Positions 1 through 6,144 are shown, counted from the stretch's first letter. The stretch is DNA of 6,329 nt from an uncultured Alistipes sp. (GCA_937895825.1 CALBKP010000029.1:1-6329), one strand, 5' to 3'. Notes: generated from the sequence alone by a model not told the origin. A program made the numbers and translations.

Positions 1-105
1 CGACTACTAACTGACAAAGGGTTCAGTAAGATTTTTTTTGACTTTTGGTCTCGCTTCCCTTATCCACTACCGAAATTTATATTATCTCCAAATATACAAT
101 CCCTC

Positions 106-133
106 CAAACCTCCCTTTGATAAGGGAGGCTTG
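106..133. repeat. Hairpin within the tandem unit (copy 1)
   Basis: CCTCCCTT (110-117) and AAGGGAGG (122-129) form a perfect 8-bp stem around a TGAT loop. CAA (106-108) and TTG (131-133) extend it past one A/C mismatch. An identical hairpin lies at 247-274 in copy 2. It is absent from the truncated third copy. No T run follows on either strand, so it does not look like an intrinsic terminator. It resembles the short hairpin repeats scattered between genes in many Bacteroidetes. Confidence 0.75.
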
Positions 134-288
134 AAGCGTACCGACTACTAACTGACAAAGGGTTCAGTAAGATTTTTTTTGACTTTTGGTCTCGCTTCCC
201 TTATCCACTACCGAAATTTATATTATCTCCAAATATACAATCCCTCCAAACCTCCCTTTGATAAGGGAGGCTTGAAGCGTACCGACTA

Positions 289-321
289 CTAACTGACAAA
301 GGGTTCAGTAAGATTTTTTTT
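289..321 (+). terminator. Terminator-like hairpin plus T8 (repeated)
   Basis: CTAACTGA (289-296) pairs with TCAGTAAG (305-312) over 8 bp with one A/A mismatch and an 8-nt loop. An A and eight T (314-321) follow on the plus strand. The same element occurs at 7-39 and 148-180. It would stop rightward transcription entering from the left edge, but the stem is weak and A+T-rich and no rightward gene is visible, so termination is an inference. Confidence 0.35.
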
Positions 322-368
322 GACTTTTGGTCTCGCTCCCCTTATCCACTACCGAAATTTATATTATC

Positions 369-415
369 ACCCTACTTGCAGGTGATCCCTAATTCAGGAT
401 TTCTCCACACAGGCT
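369..415. other. Unassigned spacer
   Basis: This is unique sequence between the end of the third repeat copy and the T tract of the tRNA terminator. I see no ORF, promoter box or notable hairpin in it. Confidence 0.5.
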
Positions 416-451
416 AAAAAAAAAGAATAGCGGCAACCTCTCGATTGCCGC
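416..451 (-). terminator. Rho-independent terminator of tRNA-Arg
   Basis: On the minus strand GCGGCAA (451-445) and TTGCCGC (436-430) form a perfect 7-bp G+C-rich stem with an 8-nt loop. It is followed by TATTC and nine T (424-416). It begins only 5 nt after the tRNA discriminator base, so it ends the tRNA transcript and indicates a single-tRNA unit. Confidence 0.9.
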
Positions 452-455
452 CTTG

Positions 456-529
456 TGACTCCGCCAGGATTCAAACCTGGAACCGCTTGATCCGTAGTCA
501 AGTACTCTATTCAGTTGAGCTACGGAGCC
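456..529 (-). tRNA. tRNA-Arg(ACG)
   Basis: The minus strand folds into a complete 74-nt cloverleaf. The 7-bp acceptor stem GGCTCCG/CGGAGTC has one G-U pair. The D stem is GCTC/GAGT, the anticodon stem CTTGA/TCAAG and the T stem CCAGG/CCTGG. The anticodon loop CTACGGA gives anticodon ACG, which reads CGU and, after A34-to-inosine editing by TadA, also CGC and CGA. The discriminator is A and no CCA is encoded, so CCA is added after transcription. The D loop has G18-A19 and the T loop is TTTGAAT with U56 instead of C56. The usual G19-C56 tertiary pair is therefore replaced by A19-U56. The gene has its own promoter upstream and terminator downstream. Confidence 0.96.
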
Positions 530-550
530 ATTCCTTTGCTTTTGCGAGTG

Positions 551-582
551 CAAATGTACGACAAATATTTTATCTGTGCAAA
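551..582 (-). promoter_or_regulatory. Bacteroidetes-type promoter of tRNA-Arg
   Basis: On the minus strand a -33 box TTTG (582-579) is followed after exactly 20 nt by a -7 box TACATTTG (558-551). This fits the TTTG-N19-21-TAnnTTTG consensus used by the Bacteroidetes primary sigma factor. Transcription should start near 544, about 15 nt before the mature tRNA 5' end at 529. A small inverted repeat (TTTGC/GCAAA, 541-554) spans that start. Confidence 0.85.
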
Positions 583-601
583 TATTTTTGCAAAAATATT
601 T
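580..601. repeat. 22-bp perfect A+T-rich palindrome
   Basis: Each half is AAATATTTTTG and the two halves are perfectly self-complementary. It overlaps the -33 box of the tRNA-Arg promoter and directly abuts the T tract of the upstream tlpA terminator. A further CAAATATTT copy lies at 562-570, in the same orientation as the one at 579-587. It could be an operator, a curved upstream activating element, or simply A+T-rich spacer. The palindrome is seen; any binding role is inference. Confidence 0.7.
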
Positions 602-602
602 C

Positions 603-632
603 AAAAAAAGCGATGGCCAAAACCATCGCTTT
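603..632 (-). terminator. Rho-independent terminator after tlpA-like gene
   Basis: On the minus strand AAAGCGATGG (632-623) and CCATCGCTTT (616-607) form a perfect 10-bp stem with a 6-nt loop, within a run of seven T (609-603). It lies about 25 nt after the TlpA-like stop codon and marks the end of the coaD-lpxD-ruvC-tlpA unit, just before the tRNA promoter. Confidence 0.93.
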
Positions 633-657
633 TGTTTACTTGCTATTAATCAGCGTA

Positions 658-1704
658 TTACTTAATGTGCTCTGCAAGGATTTTTTCCACATCCTCACCG
701 CGCAAATTCTTAGCTACGAGCTTGCCCTCGGGCGAATAGAGGAAGTTTGCAGGGATGGCGTTCACGTTCAAGTGCTCGGCAACGCTCCACTTACCCTCGT
801 CGTCGGTGCCAAATACATTCACCCACGTCATATTGTTATCGACCAAGAACTGCTGCCACTTATCCTCTGAACCCTTACGGTCGAACGACACACCATAGAT
901 CTCCAAGCCAAGAGGTGCAAACTTCTCGTAGGCCGCTACAAGGTAGGGAATCTCACCACGGCAAGGGCCGCACCACGTTGCCCAGAAGTCAACAAGCACC
1001 CACTTGCCACTCTTGCAGAGCTCTGCAACGCTCACCATCTCGCCATTGCCATTGGGGAGCACGATATCCTTCAACTCTGCACCGATCTCTGTGTTACGCA
1101 GATTCTCAATCTGCTTCTGATAATCCTTATAGATACCCATATCAGCGAAACGCTTGTCTACGCTCTCAAAGAGCTCCACAAAGTGAGCATCGAGCGGAGA
1201 CACCATGGCGTAGTACTGCAAGAAGTAGAGTGAGCAGAGGTTGTCGCTATTTTTTGCCACGACATCGTCGATGAGCGCAAGGAGATCCTCCTCCGTTGCT
1301 GTCTCGCTCATAAATATCTCGTTCATGCGTGCCTGTGCCTCCTCGATAGCATCCTGCGTAGCCGAGCCCTCGAAGTTAATATCACGCGTGTCGAGGTTGA
1401 ACGACATTGTTACATCTGTACCATCTACTGCGAAGAGTGCCGTGTTGTGGCCATCTACCGCGATCAATAGCAACTGATCACCCTCGACCTCAGCCACCGT
1501 CGAGAACTTAAGCTCGCCATCAAGCGTAGCCGTAGCCACGGGCTCAGCCGCCTCGTCGCCATATACGAAGAACTCCACAACGCCACCTGGTGTCAGAGGG
1601 AAGCCGTTGAGGTCACCGCTAATATTAATGCTCTTCGGAGCATCGCCACCTGCACAGCCCACGAACATCGCAGCTGCACATATCACTGTCATCAATCTTT
1701 TCAT
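658..1704 (-). CDS. TlpA-like thioredoxin lipoprotein (DUF4369 N-terminal type)
   Basis: The 348-residue protein is a predicted membrane-anchored, periplasm-facing thiol-disulfide oxidoreductase. Residues 1-17 form a lipoprotein signal peptide with lipobox F-V-G-C, Cys17 being the lipidated residue. Residues about 25-110 resemble the beta-rich DUF4369 domain often fused to thioredoxins in Bacteroidetes. Residues 120-205 are a helical linker. Residues about 210-348 form the AhpC/TSA-TlpA thioredoxin fold, with active site WATWCGPC (241-248, Cys245 and Cys248) and the cis-proline in NAIPANF (Pro318). Both cysteines and the proline are present, so it should be redox-active. The substrate is unknown; in the family such proteins reduce envelope disulfides, support cytochrome c maturation or are induced by stress. 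It lies 55 nt after ruvC with no TAnnTTTG box in the gap, so it probably shares that transcript. A strong terminator follows. Confidence 0.92.
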   Translation of the reverse strand: MKRLMTVICAAAMFVGCAGGDAPKSINISGDLNGFPLTPGGVVEFFVYGDEAAEPVATATLDGELKFSTVAEVEGDQLLLIAVDGHNTALFAVDGTDVTMSFNLDTRDINFEGSATQDAIEEAQARMNEIFMSETATEEDLLALIDDVVAKNSDNLCSLYFLQYYAMVSPLDAHFVELFESVDKRFADMGIYKDYQKQIENLRNTEIGAELKDIVLPNGNGEMVSVAELCKSGKWVLVDFWATWCGPCRGEIPYLVAAYEKFAPLGLEIYGVSFDRKGSEDKWQQFLVDNNMTWVNVFGTDDEGKWSVAEHLNVNAIPANFLYSPEGKLVAKNLRGEDVEKILAEHIK

Positions 1705-1759
1705 AGTTATCTGTTTTTAGTTGTTAGTTATACCTATATTTATATATAAGGGCTCTATG

Positions 1760-2371
1760 CTATCGTTTCACACGCTCGGGGTTAGACCTCACGAATGCAT
1801 CCCACGACGAGCTACCCCTGCGCGCTTTGCTGTCACCACCTAAGCCCTTGCGTCGCTCCCCTGCCATTGCACGTGTCAGCACGTTCGACATCGTAAACCA
1901 GTGACAGAGAGCAACCGCCATACCATCCGTAGCATCGAGCTTGCGTGGCTTATAATCTGTACCGAGGATGGAGTTTATCATCACAGCAACCTGCTCCTTC
2001 GAAGCCTGTCCGCGCCCCGTTATCGCCTGCTTTATGCGCGAGGGTGCATACTCGGCTATGGGTGTCGACTCCGTGCAGCTGAGCACTGCCGCTATAGCCA
2101 CGCCCTGCGCACGGCCAAGCTTAAGCATCGACTGTACGTTAGTACCGAAGAAGGGTGACTCGAAGGCCACCTCCGTAGGTTGATACTCCTCGGTGAGCCG
2201 CTGCACACGCTCGAAGATGTAGCGTAGCTTCTGGTGCGCGTCGCCAATCTTGTGCAGGTCAATCTCACCGAGTACCAACGCCTCAGGCTTGCCGCCGCGT
2301 ATCTCAATCACGCCGTAGCCCATATAGTTGGTACCAGGGTCAATACCCATTATGCGCACGCGCTCCTCCAC
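1760..2371 (-). CDS. ruvC: Crossover junction endodeoxyribonuclease RuvC
   Basis: The 203-residue protein is the Holliday-junction resolvase that cuts four-way junctions symmetrically in complex with RuvAB during recombinational repair. The RNase H-like fold is intact: MGIDPGTN supplies the first catalytic aspartate (Asp11), AFESPFFG the glutamate (Glu71), and KLDATDG the last two (Asp146, Asp149). The NVQSMLKLGRAQGVA helix and the AITGRGQASKEQV segment are typical of RuvC. After the core, residues about 171-189 are a basic Gly/Arg/Ser-rich insert before a W-D-A-F...NPERVK tail like that of other Bacteroidetes RuvC proteins. I take the GTG at 2371-2369 as start because GGAGGAG lies 6 nt upstream, inside the end of lpxD. 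The ATG at 2350 (residue 8) is a possible alternative. One base separates it from the lpxD stop, which implies translational coupling. Confidence 0.95.
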   Translation of the reverse strand: MEERVRIMGIDPGTNYMGYGVIEIRGGKPEALVLGEIDLHKIGDAHQKLRYIFERVQRLTEEYQPTEVAFESPFFGTNVQSMLKLGRAQGVAIAAVLSCTESTPIAEYAPSRIKQAITGRGQASKEQVAVMINSILGTDYKPRKLDATDGMAVALCHWFTMSNVLTRAMAGERRKGLGGDSKARRGSSSWDAFVRSNPERVKR

Positions 2372-2372
2372 A

Positions 2373-3404
2373 CTACTCCTCCAACTTTACTATGCGCTTC
2401 TCCAACTCGCGCACCTTCTGCGCCATGTCTGGCAGCTGGCGGAACACGGCAAACGAACGGTGATACTGCATGCCTGGAAGCGCGGGATAGCCAAAGCGTA
2501 TCTCGTCGTCAGCGACATCCTTGTCGATGCCCGTCTTCGAGCCAATCTTCACACGGTTACCTATTGTCACGTGGTCGGCGATGCCCACCTGACCTGCTAC
2601 AAAGCAGTTAGCGCCGAGCTTCGTAGTGCCGGCAATGCCCACCTGTGCCGACATCACTGTATTAGCACCAATCTCCACGTTATGACCTATCTGGATGAGG
2701 TTGTCGAGCTTCACACCACTACGAATAATTGTAGAGTCGGTCTTTGCGCGATCGATACATGTATTTGCGCCGAGTTCCACGTTATCCTCGATGATGACGT
2801 TTCCGAGCTGCGGAATCTTGGCAAACGTGCCATCCTCCTTCGGAGCGAAGCCAAAGCCATCAGCACCCAATACCACGCCAGCATGGATGATGCAGTTCTT
2901 ACCGATGACCGTACCCTCGTATATCTTCACGCCTGGATAGATGGTCGTACCCTCGCCGATTGTCACGTTGTCACCCACGTAGCACTGTGGATATATCTGA
3001 ACGTTCGCGCCAATCTTTGCCGTGGCCTCCACCACCGCGAAGTCACCAACGTAGCAGTTATCTCCGAGCTCGGCCCCTTCATGAATGGATGCGAGCTTTG
3101 ATATACCCGTCTTTCGGGGCTTCGAGGCATTGTACATCTCCAAGAGGTTGAGCACACACTGACCCACGTTCTCCACCTTGATAAGCGTAGCCCGCACCTC
3201 CTGCTTAGGCTCGAAGGTGCTATCCACGAGGACTATCGATGCCTCCGTCGTATATATATACTGCTCATATTTAGGATTAGTAAGGTAAGCCAACGAGCCA
3301 GCCTTGCCGCCGTCTATCGACGATACCGTCGATACTGTCGCCGCCTTGTCGCCTACGATTGTGCCGTTTAGTAGTCCGGCAATCATCTCTGCTGTAAATT
3401 GCAT
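2373..3404 (-). CDS. lpxD: UDP-3-O-(3-hydroxyacyl)glucosamine N-acyltransferase LpxD
   Basis: The 343-residue cytoplasmic enzyme transfers a 3-hydroxyacyl chain from acyl carrier protein to the 2-amino group of UDP-3-O-acyl-glucosamine, the third step of lipid A synthesis. Residues 1-100 match the uridine-binding N-terminal domain (SLAYLTNPKYEQYIY). Residues about 105-295 are a left-handed beta-helix of hexapeptide repeats (such as IGANVQ, IGEGTT, LGANTC). The motif IQIGHNVEIG (237-246) carries the catalytic histidine (His241). Residues 300-343 form the helical C-terminus ending in a charged coiled segment. The length is normal for the family. The ATG at 3404 fits the family N-terminus; no Shine-Dalgarno precedes it, only an A+T-rich leader. 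It lies 46 nt after coaD and 1 nt before ruvC. In many other Bacteroidetes lpxD sits beside lpxC/fabZ and lpxA, which are not in this window. Confidence 0.96.
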   Translation of the reverse strand: MQFTAEMIAGLLNGTIVGDKAATVSTVSSIDGGKAGSLAYLTNPKYEQYIYTTEASIVLVDSTFEPKQEVRATLIKVENVGQCVLNLLEMYNASKPRKTGISKLASIHEGAELGDNCYVGDFAVVEATAKIGANVQIYPQCYVGDNVTIGEGTTIYPGVKIYEGTVIGKNCIIHAGVVLGADGFGFAPKEDGTFAKIPQLGNVIIEDNVELGANTCIDRAKTDSTIIRSGVKLDNLIQIGHNVEIGANTVMSAQVGIAGTTKLGANCFVAGQVGIADHVTIGNRVKIGSKTGIDKDVADDEIRFGYPALPGMQYHRSFAVFRQLPDMAQKVRELEKRIVKLEE

Positions 3405-3450
3405 AATTGGGTTGTATGTTTATTTCTAATTACTAATTTCTATCTGCTAA

Positions 3451-3927
3451 TTAATCCTTTAGGTAGTCCTCGAGTACGACCCCTTCGGGCATCAGTTCTG
3501 CAACGTCGTGGCCAAAGGCACGCAGCTCCCTCACGAGCGACGACGATATGTGTTCCACCTCCACGGGGGCAAGCAGAATGATGGTCTTAAGTTCGGGAAA
3601 TATATGACGGTTAGCCCGCTCCATCGTGCGCTCATACTCGAAGTCGGTAGCATTACGCACGCTGCGAATTATTGTCCCCGCCCCGAGTTCACGCGCCAGG
3701 TCACCCGTAAGCGAGGTGTATGTCACCACCCCCACACGCTCCTCGCCGCGGAACACATCCTCCACAAGGCGTTTACGAGCCTCGGGCGTGAGCATTCCAC
3801 GCTTCTGCGTGTTTACGCCGATGGCCACGACAACCCTATCGAAGAGCCCGAGCGACTCATCAACTATGGCCTTGTGCCCGCGGGTAAATGGGTCGAACGA
3901 CCCTGGAAATATAGCAATGCGCTCCAT
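3451..3927 (-). CDS. coaD: Phosphopantetheine adenylyltransferase CoaD
   Basis: The 158-residue enzyme joins 4'-phosphopantetheine and ATP to give dephospho-CoA and pyrophosphate, the penultimate and regulated step of coenzyme A synthesis. It is a cytoplasmic nucleotidyltransferase, hexameric in the family. The nucleotide-binding motif is GSFDPFTRGH (9-18), with Thr15 and His18 as the T/HxGH signature. NATDFEYE (92-99) and the ISSSLVRE motif (127-134) that contacts ATP phosphates are both present. The usual R-G-x-R before DFEYE reads R-S-V-R (88-91): both arginines are kept but the glycine is serine. The length is normal. The ATG at 3927 directly precedes the first beta strand and lies about 20 nt downstream of a TATCTTTG promoter box. 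It appears to be the first gene of the operon. Confidence 0.96.
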   Translation of the reverse strand: MERIAIFPGSFDPFTRGHKAIVDESLGLFDRVVVAIGVNTQKRGMLTPEARKRLVEDVFRGEERVGVVTYTSLTGDLARELGAGTIIRSVRNATDFEYERTMERANRHIFPELKTIILLAPVEVEHISSSLVRELRAFGHDVAELMPEGVVLEDYLKD

Positions 3928-3946
3928 ACCTATATATATTAACTCA

Positions 3947-3954
3947 CAAAGATA
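3947..3954 (-). promoter_or_regulatory. Promoter -7 box for coaD operon
   Basis: TATCTTTG on the minus strand matches the Bacteroidetes -7 consensus TAnnTTTG. It sits 20 nt before the coaD start and downstream of the terminator of the preceding surface-protein gene. No good TTTG -33 box lies at 19-21 nt; the nearest candidate is TTAG (3976-3973) at 18 nt. The call therefore rests on the -7 box and position. Confidence 0.65.
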
Positions 3955-4008
3955 GTAAAAATTATTTAAAACCTAATTATGTTGAAATAAATGTATTTAC
4001 ACCGTCAT

Positions 4009-4058
4009 AAAAATAGAGTAGGGGTGTCCAATTATTCATTGAACACCCCTACTCTATT
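4009..4058 (-). terminator. Strong terminator after the surface-protein gene
   Basis: A perfect 16-bp stem (4012-4027 with 4043-4058) continues past one C/A mismatch into a further 4 bp (4029-4032 with 4038-4041), closing on a 5-nt loop. On the minus strand five T (4013-4009) follow, partly within the stem. It lies about 35 nt after the stop of the surface-protein gene and isolates it from the coaD operon. The T tract on the plus-strand side is broken, so leftward termination is the better reading. Confidence 0.88.
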
Positions 4059-4093
4059 AAGTTTATTTTACGGCTAAAAGCGCCGACAAACTC

Positions 4094-6094
4094 TTAGTTA
4101 AGCTTAGGAAGACCTGTTGTTGCAACCCACGTGTGGTTACACTTAGCCTCCTCGGGAGCCTGTGTGTTAAACTCGGCGATAGCAGCGTTCATAGCAGCTA
4201 CCTGAGCATCTGTACCGGCCACGCCAGCATCGTAGAGGTATGATTCTACAATGTCAAGGGGTCCGGAACCTACAATCCTCTTTGTTGCACCATTCTTAAG
4301 AGCAACACAAGCAATTATACGAGTTTTGTGACTAACATAACCAACAATGCAACCTTTGGATGTTCCAGTGGATGCTATCTCAGAAAGCGATGTACAAGCC
4401 ACAATAGGCATATAGGTATTATCGTGGTTGATGTCTGCAAGAGTAAATCCTACGATACCGCCAACTTGCTCTCTTGCAGTGATTGTAGCCGACTCGTATG
4501 ATGTACAAGCAACGATGAAACCATCCTTATTGTGGTGGTAGTCACGGCTGTAACCACAGATACCGCCAACAGTTACGTTACCAGTAACGTCAGCGTAGTT
4601 CTTACACTCAATGATTGTTGCACCGTAGTTGTAACCTACGATACCGCCAGCGTTATCAGTTCCTGTAATAGTTGTGTTAGCATCGGTCGAGCAGTTTCTA
4701 ACAACTGCGGGATCCTCAGTATAGCCCTGACCCGAAGCACCACCTACACGGCTGTAGTTGTGACCAACAACGCCACCAACAGAGTTTGTACCTGTGATTG
4801 TCGAGTTGGTAACCTTAACATTCTCGACGTTTGCACCATCCTGCGAGCGGCCAGCAGCAGCACCTACACTGTGCTCACCCTTGATTACTGCATCGTCGAT
4901 TGTGAGGTTCTTGATAGATGTACCATCGAACATAAAGCCTACAAGACCTACGTAGTTACCGTCTTTAACGATACGCAAACCCTTGATTACAAAGCCCTGA
5001 CCATCGATATGAGCACTAAAGGTATCAGCAAGTTCTGTAATCTCCTTGCAGAGGGGCTCCCAGTTGCTACCAGAAGGAACGCCGTCAGTTACGGTGATAT
5101 CCTCGTCGGTGAACACGTAAGTCTCGTTAGCAGCGTCCACGGCGATAGTCTTAGCAGGCATGTTGATATTATTCATGATCTTAGCATCAAAATCCAACTT
5201 GCCGTTAACATTAACCTCGTAGAGGTACTTCAACATACCCTTAGCGCTATAAATCTCCATGTAATTTGCAGACACCTCATAGTCCTTAGCAGGAACTACC
5301 TCAAACCAGTTACCATCCTGGATAGCCATAAAGCCATCTGCCAAGAAGTTTGTGCCAGCACCCTCAGCAGCGTTATTCTCAGGGTTGAAGTTATAGAACT
5401 TACCGCCACGAACCTCGATAGTGGTAGTTGCGCGGTCTGCATCCTTCTTGTTGAGAACGAACTTGCCGTCGTTGTCAGTATCATCAGTATTGAAGATACC
5501 ACCGTAGATGTCCACCTTACCATCGCCGCGTGCGTAGATGGTCGCGTTGCTCTTGCCATTAGCGTCGCGGCCCGACTTGAATGTACCACCGTTGATAATT
5601 ACGGTACCCTCAGCGATAACAGCGTAACCATCGTTGCCGGAAACAGCCTCGATAGTACCGTTGCCATCATCGTTGATGGTGAGCGTAGCACCCTCACGTA
5701 CGATGATCACATCGGTCTCGCCATTCTCGCTGCTATTCTTGATATCGAAGCCGTTGAGGTTGAGGAAAGCAACAGCACCCTTCTCAACGATGAGAGGACG
5801 GCCAATTACATAGTCGCGATCCAAGTCAACAACACCACCGTTTACGAATGCCTCGAATACGTAGTACTCGCGATCCTTGTTAGTGAAGTTATCGTCGATA
5901 GATACCTCGATAGATGTAGCCGTTGTGAGGACGTTACCAATAACGGTTGTAAGGTGGTTACGCTGAATAGGAATCAACGTGTTGAACTCAGTCCTCTTGA
6001 TAAGCTTCTCGTTCTGATCGAACACCTCAAGGTCGAAGCTAATGCCGCGCTGCTCCTCGTCAATACCGAGGATATAATCGGTGAAGAGCGTCAT
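4094..6094 (-). CDS. Surface protein with DUF6562-like start, beta-helix and GLUG repeats (5'-truncated)
   Basis: The 666 visible residues look like the main part of a large secreted or outer-membrane-anchored Bacteroidales protein. Residues about 1-68 (DYILG...IPIQRNHLTTVIGNVLT) resemble the C-terminal half of DUF6562-like domains, which in their family follow a lipoprotein signal peptide. Residues about 75-270 contain parallel beta-helix style strands with NLNGFDI, ATLTINDDG, INGGTF, IYGGIF and VRGGKF. Residues about 375-600 hold about seven GLUG-type repeats (YVGLVGF, SVGAAAG, SVGGVVGHN, AGGIVGYN, VGGICGY, VGGIVGF, GCIVGYV). The end (AAMNAAIAEFN...TWVATTGLPKLN) is the usual closing motif of such GLUG proteins. 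No signal peptide is present, and the ATG at 6094 lies in a CATATG at the presumed junction, so this start is probably not real. An adhesin-like or glycan-facing role is inferred from fold only. Confidence 0.85.
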   Translation of the reverse strand: MTLFTDYILGIDEEQRGISFDLEVFDQNEKLIKRTEFNTLIPIQRNHLTTVIGNVLTTATSIEVSIDDNFTNKDREYYVFEAFVNGGVVDLDRDYVIGRPLIVEKGAVAFLNLNGFDIKNSSENGETDVIIVREGATLTINDDGNGTIEAVSGNDGYAVIAEGTVIINGGTFKSGRDANGKSNATIYARGDGKVDIYGGIFNTDDTDNDGKFVLNKKDADRATTTIEVRGGKFYNFNPENNAAEGAGTNFLADGFMAIQDGNWFEVVPAKDYEVSANYMEIYSAKGMLKYLYEVNVNGKLDFDAKIMNNINMPAKTIAVDAANETYVFTDEDITVTDGVPSGSNWEPLCKEITELADTFSAHIDGQGFVIKGLRIVKDGNYVGLVGFMFDGTSIKNLTIDDAVIKGEHSVGAAAGRSQDGANVENVKVTNSTITGTNSVGGVVGHNYSRVGGASGQGYTEDPAVVRNCSTDANTTITGTDNAGGIVGYNYGATIIECKNYADVTGNVTVGGICGYSRDYHHNKDGFIVACTSYESATITAREQVGGIVGFTLADINHDNTYMPIVACTSLSEIASTGTSKGCIVGYVSHKTRIIACVALKNGATKRIVGSGPLDIVESYLYDAGVAGTDAQVAAMNAAIAEFNTQAPEEAKCNHTWVATTGLPKLN

Positions 6095-6097
6095 ATG
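6086..6097. other. Probable chimeric junction
   Basis: Around here the minus-strand Bacteroidales surface gene loses its family-like N-terminus while a plus-strand clostridial-looking rpiB tail begins. G+C content, strand, codon style and ribosome-binding-site style all change. The exact breakpoint cannot be fixed, because the bases CGTCAT (6089-6094) read sensibly in both directions: Arg-His in the RpiB frame, Met-Thr in the surface frame. An assembly artefact is favoured over recombination. Confidence 0.7.
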
Positions 6098-6139
6098 AGA
6101 AGAATTGCTCAGGTAACAGACCTTGAAGACAGATTTTGA
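6089..6139 (+). CDS. C-terminal tail resembling ribose-5-phosphate isomerase B (partial)
   Basis: The plus-strand frame ending in TGA at 6137-6139 reads RHMRRIAQVTDLEDRF. Firmicutes RpiB proteins end with a similar R-H-x-R-R-[IV] segment and a charged helix. RpiB interconverts ribose 5-phosphate and ribulose 5-phosphate. Only about 16 residues remain. The same frame stays open leftward to 4532, but there it merely runs antisense to the surface-protein gene. The identification is tentative and leans on position: rpiB directly upstream of upp is a common clostridial order, with 19 nt between the stop and the upp start. Confidence 0.5.
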   Translation, partial: RHMRRIAQVTDLEDRF

Positions 6140-6144
6140 TTGAC

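Larger units (their letters stand above)
1..368. repeat. 141-bp tandem repeat, 2.6 copies
   Basis: Copies begin at 1, 142 and 283. The first two are identical over all 141 bp. The third matches for 86 bp (283-368) with one T-to-C difference at 338, then diverges. Each full unit holds two inverted repeats: a weak stem followed by eight T (7-39 in copy 1) and a G+C-rich stem (106-133). No convincing coding frame runs through it. It lies downstream of the tRNA-Arg terminator and reaches the left edge, so the true copy number is unknown. It could be a genuine intergenic tandem array or an assembly artefact at a contig end. The array is seen directly; its nature is open. Confidence 0.93.

Noticed and set aside
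80..105. Possible minus-strand promoter inside the repeat unit (TATATTTG)
   Set aside because: The -7-like box lacks a TTTG at 19-21 nt upstream and no gene follows, so chance in A+T-rich sequence is enough.
1..368. CRISPR array
   Set aside because: The 141-bp units are identical throughout, with no variable spacers between shorter repeats and no cas gene nearby.
389..604. 71-codon minus-strand frame over the tRNA region
   Set aside because: It runs through the tRNA-Arg gene, its promoter and its terminator, all of which explain the sequence better.
1705..1759. Separate promoter for the tlpA-like gene
   Set aside because: The gap is A+T-rich but contains no TAnnTTTG box, so shared transcription with ruvC is simpler.
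2328..3101. 257-codon plus-strand frame opposite lpxD
   Set aside because: It lies opposite a clearly recognised lpxD with intact catalytic motif, and has no family-like motif of its own.
4532..6139. 535-codon plus-strand open frame antisense to the surface-protein gene
   Set aside because: Its composition (rich in T, V, I, S, C, N, D) is that of a codon-bias shadow, with no recognisable motif. Only its last 16 or so codons, beyond the junction, look like real coding sequence.
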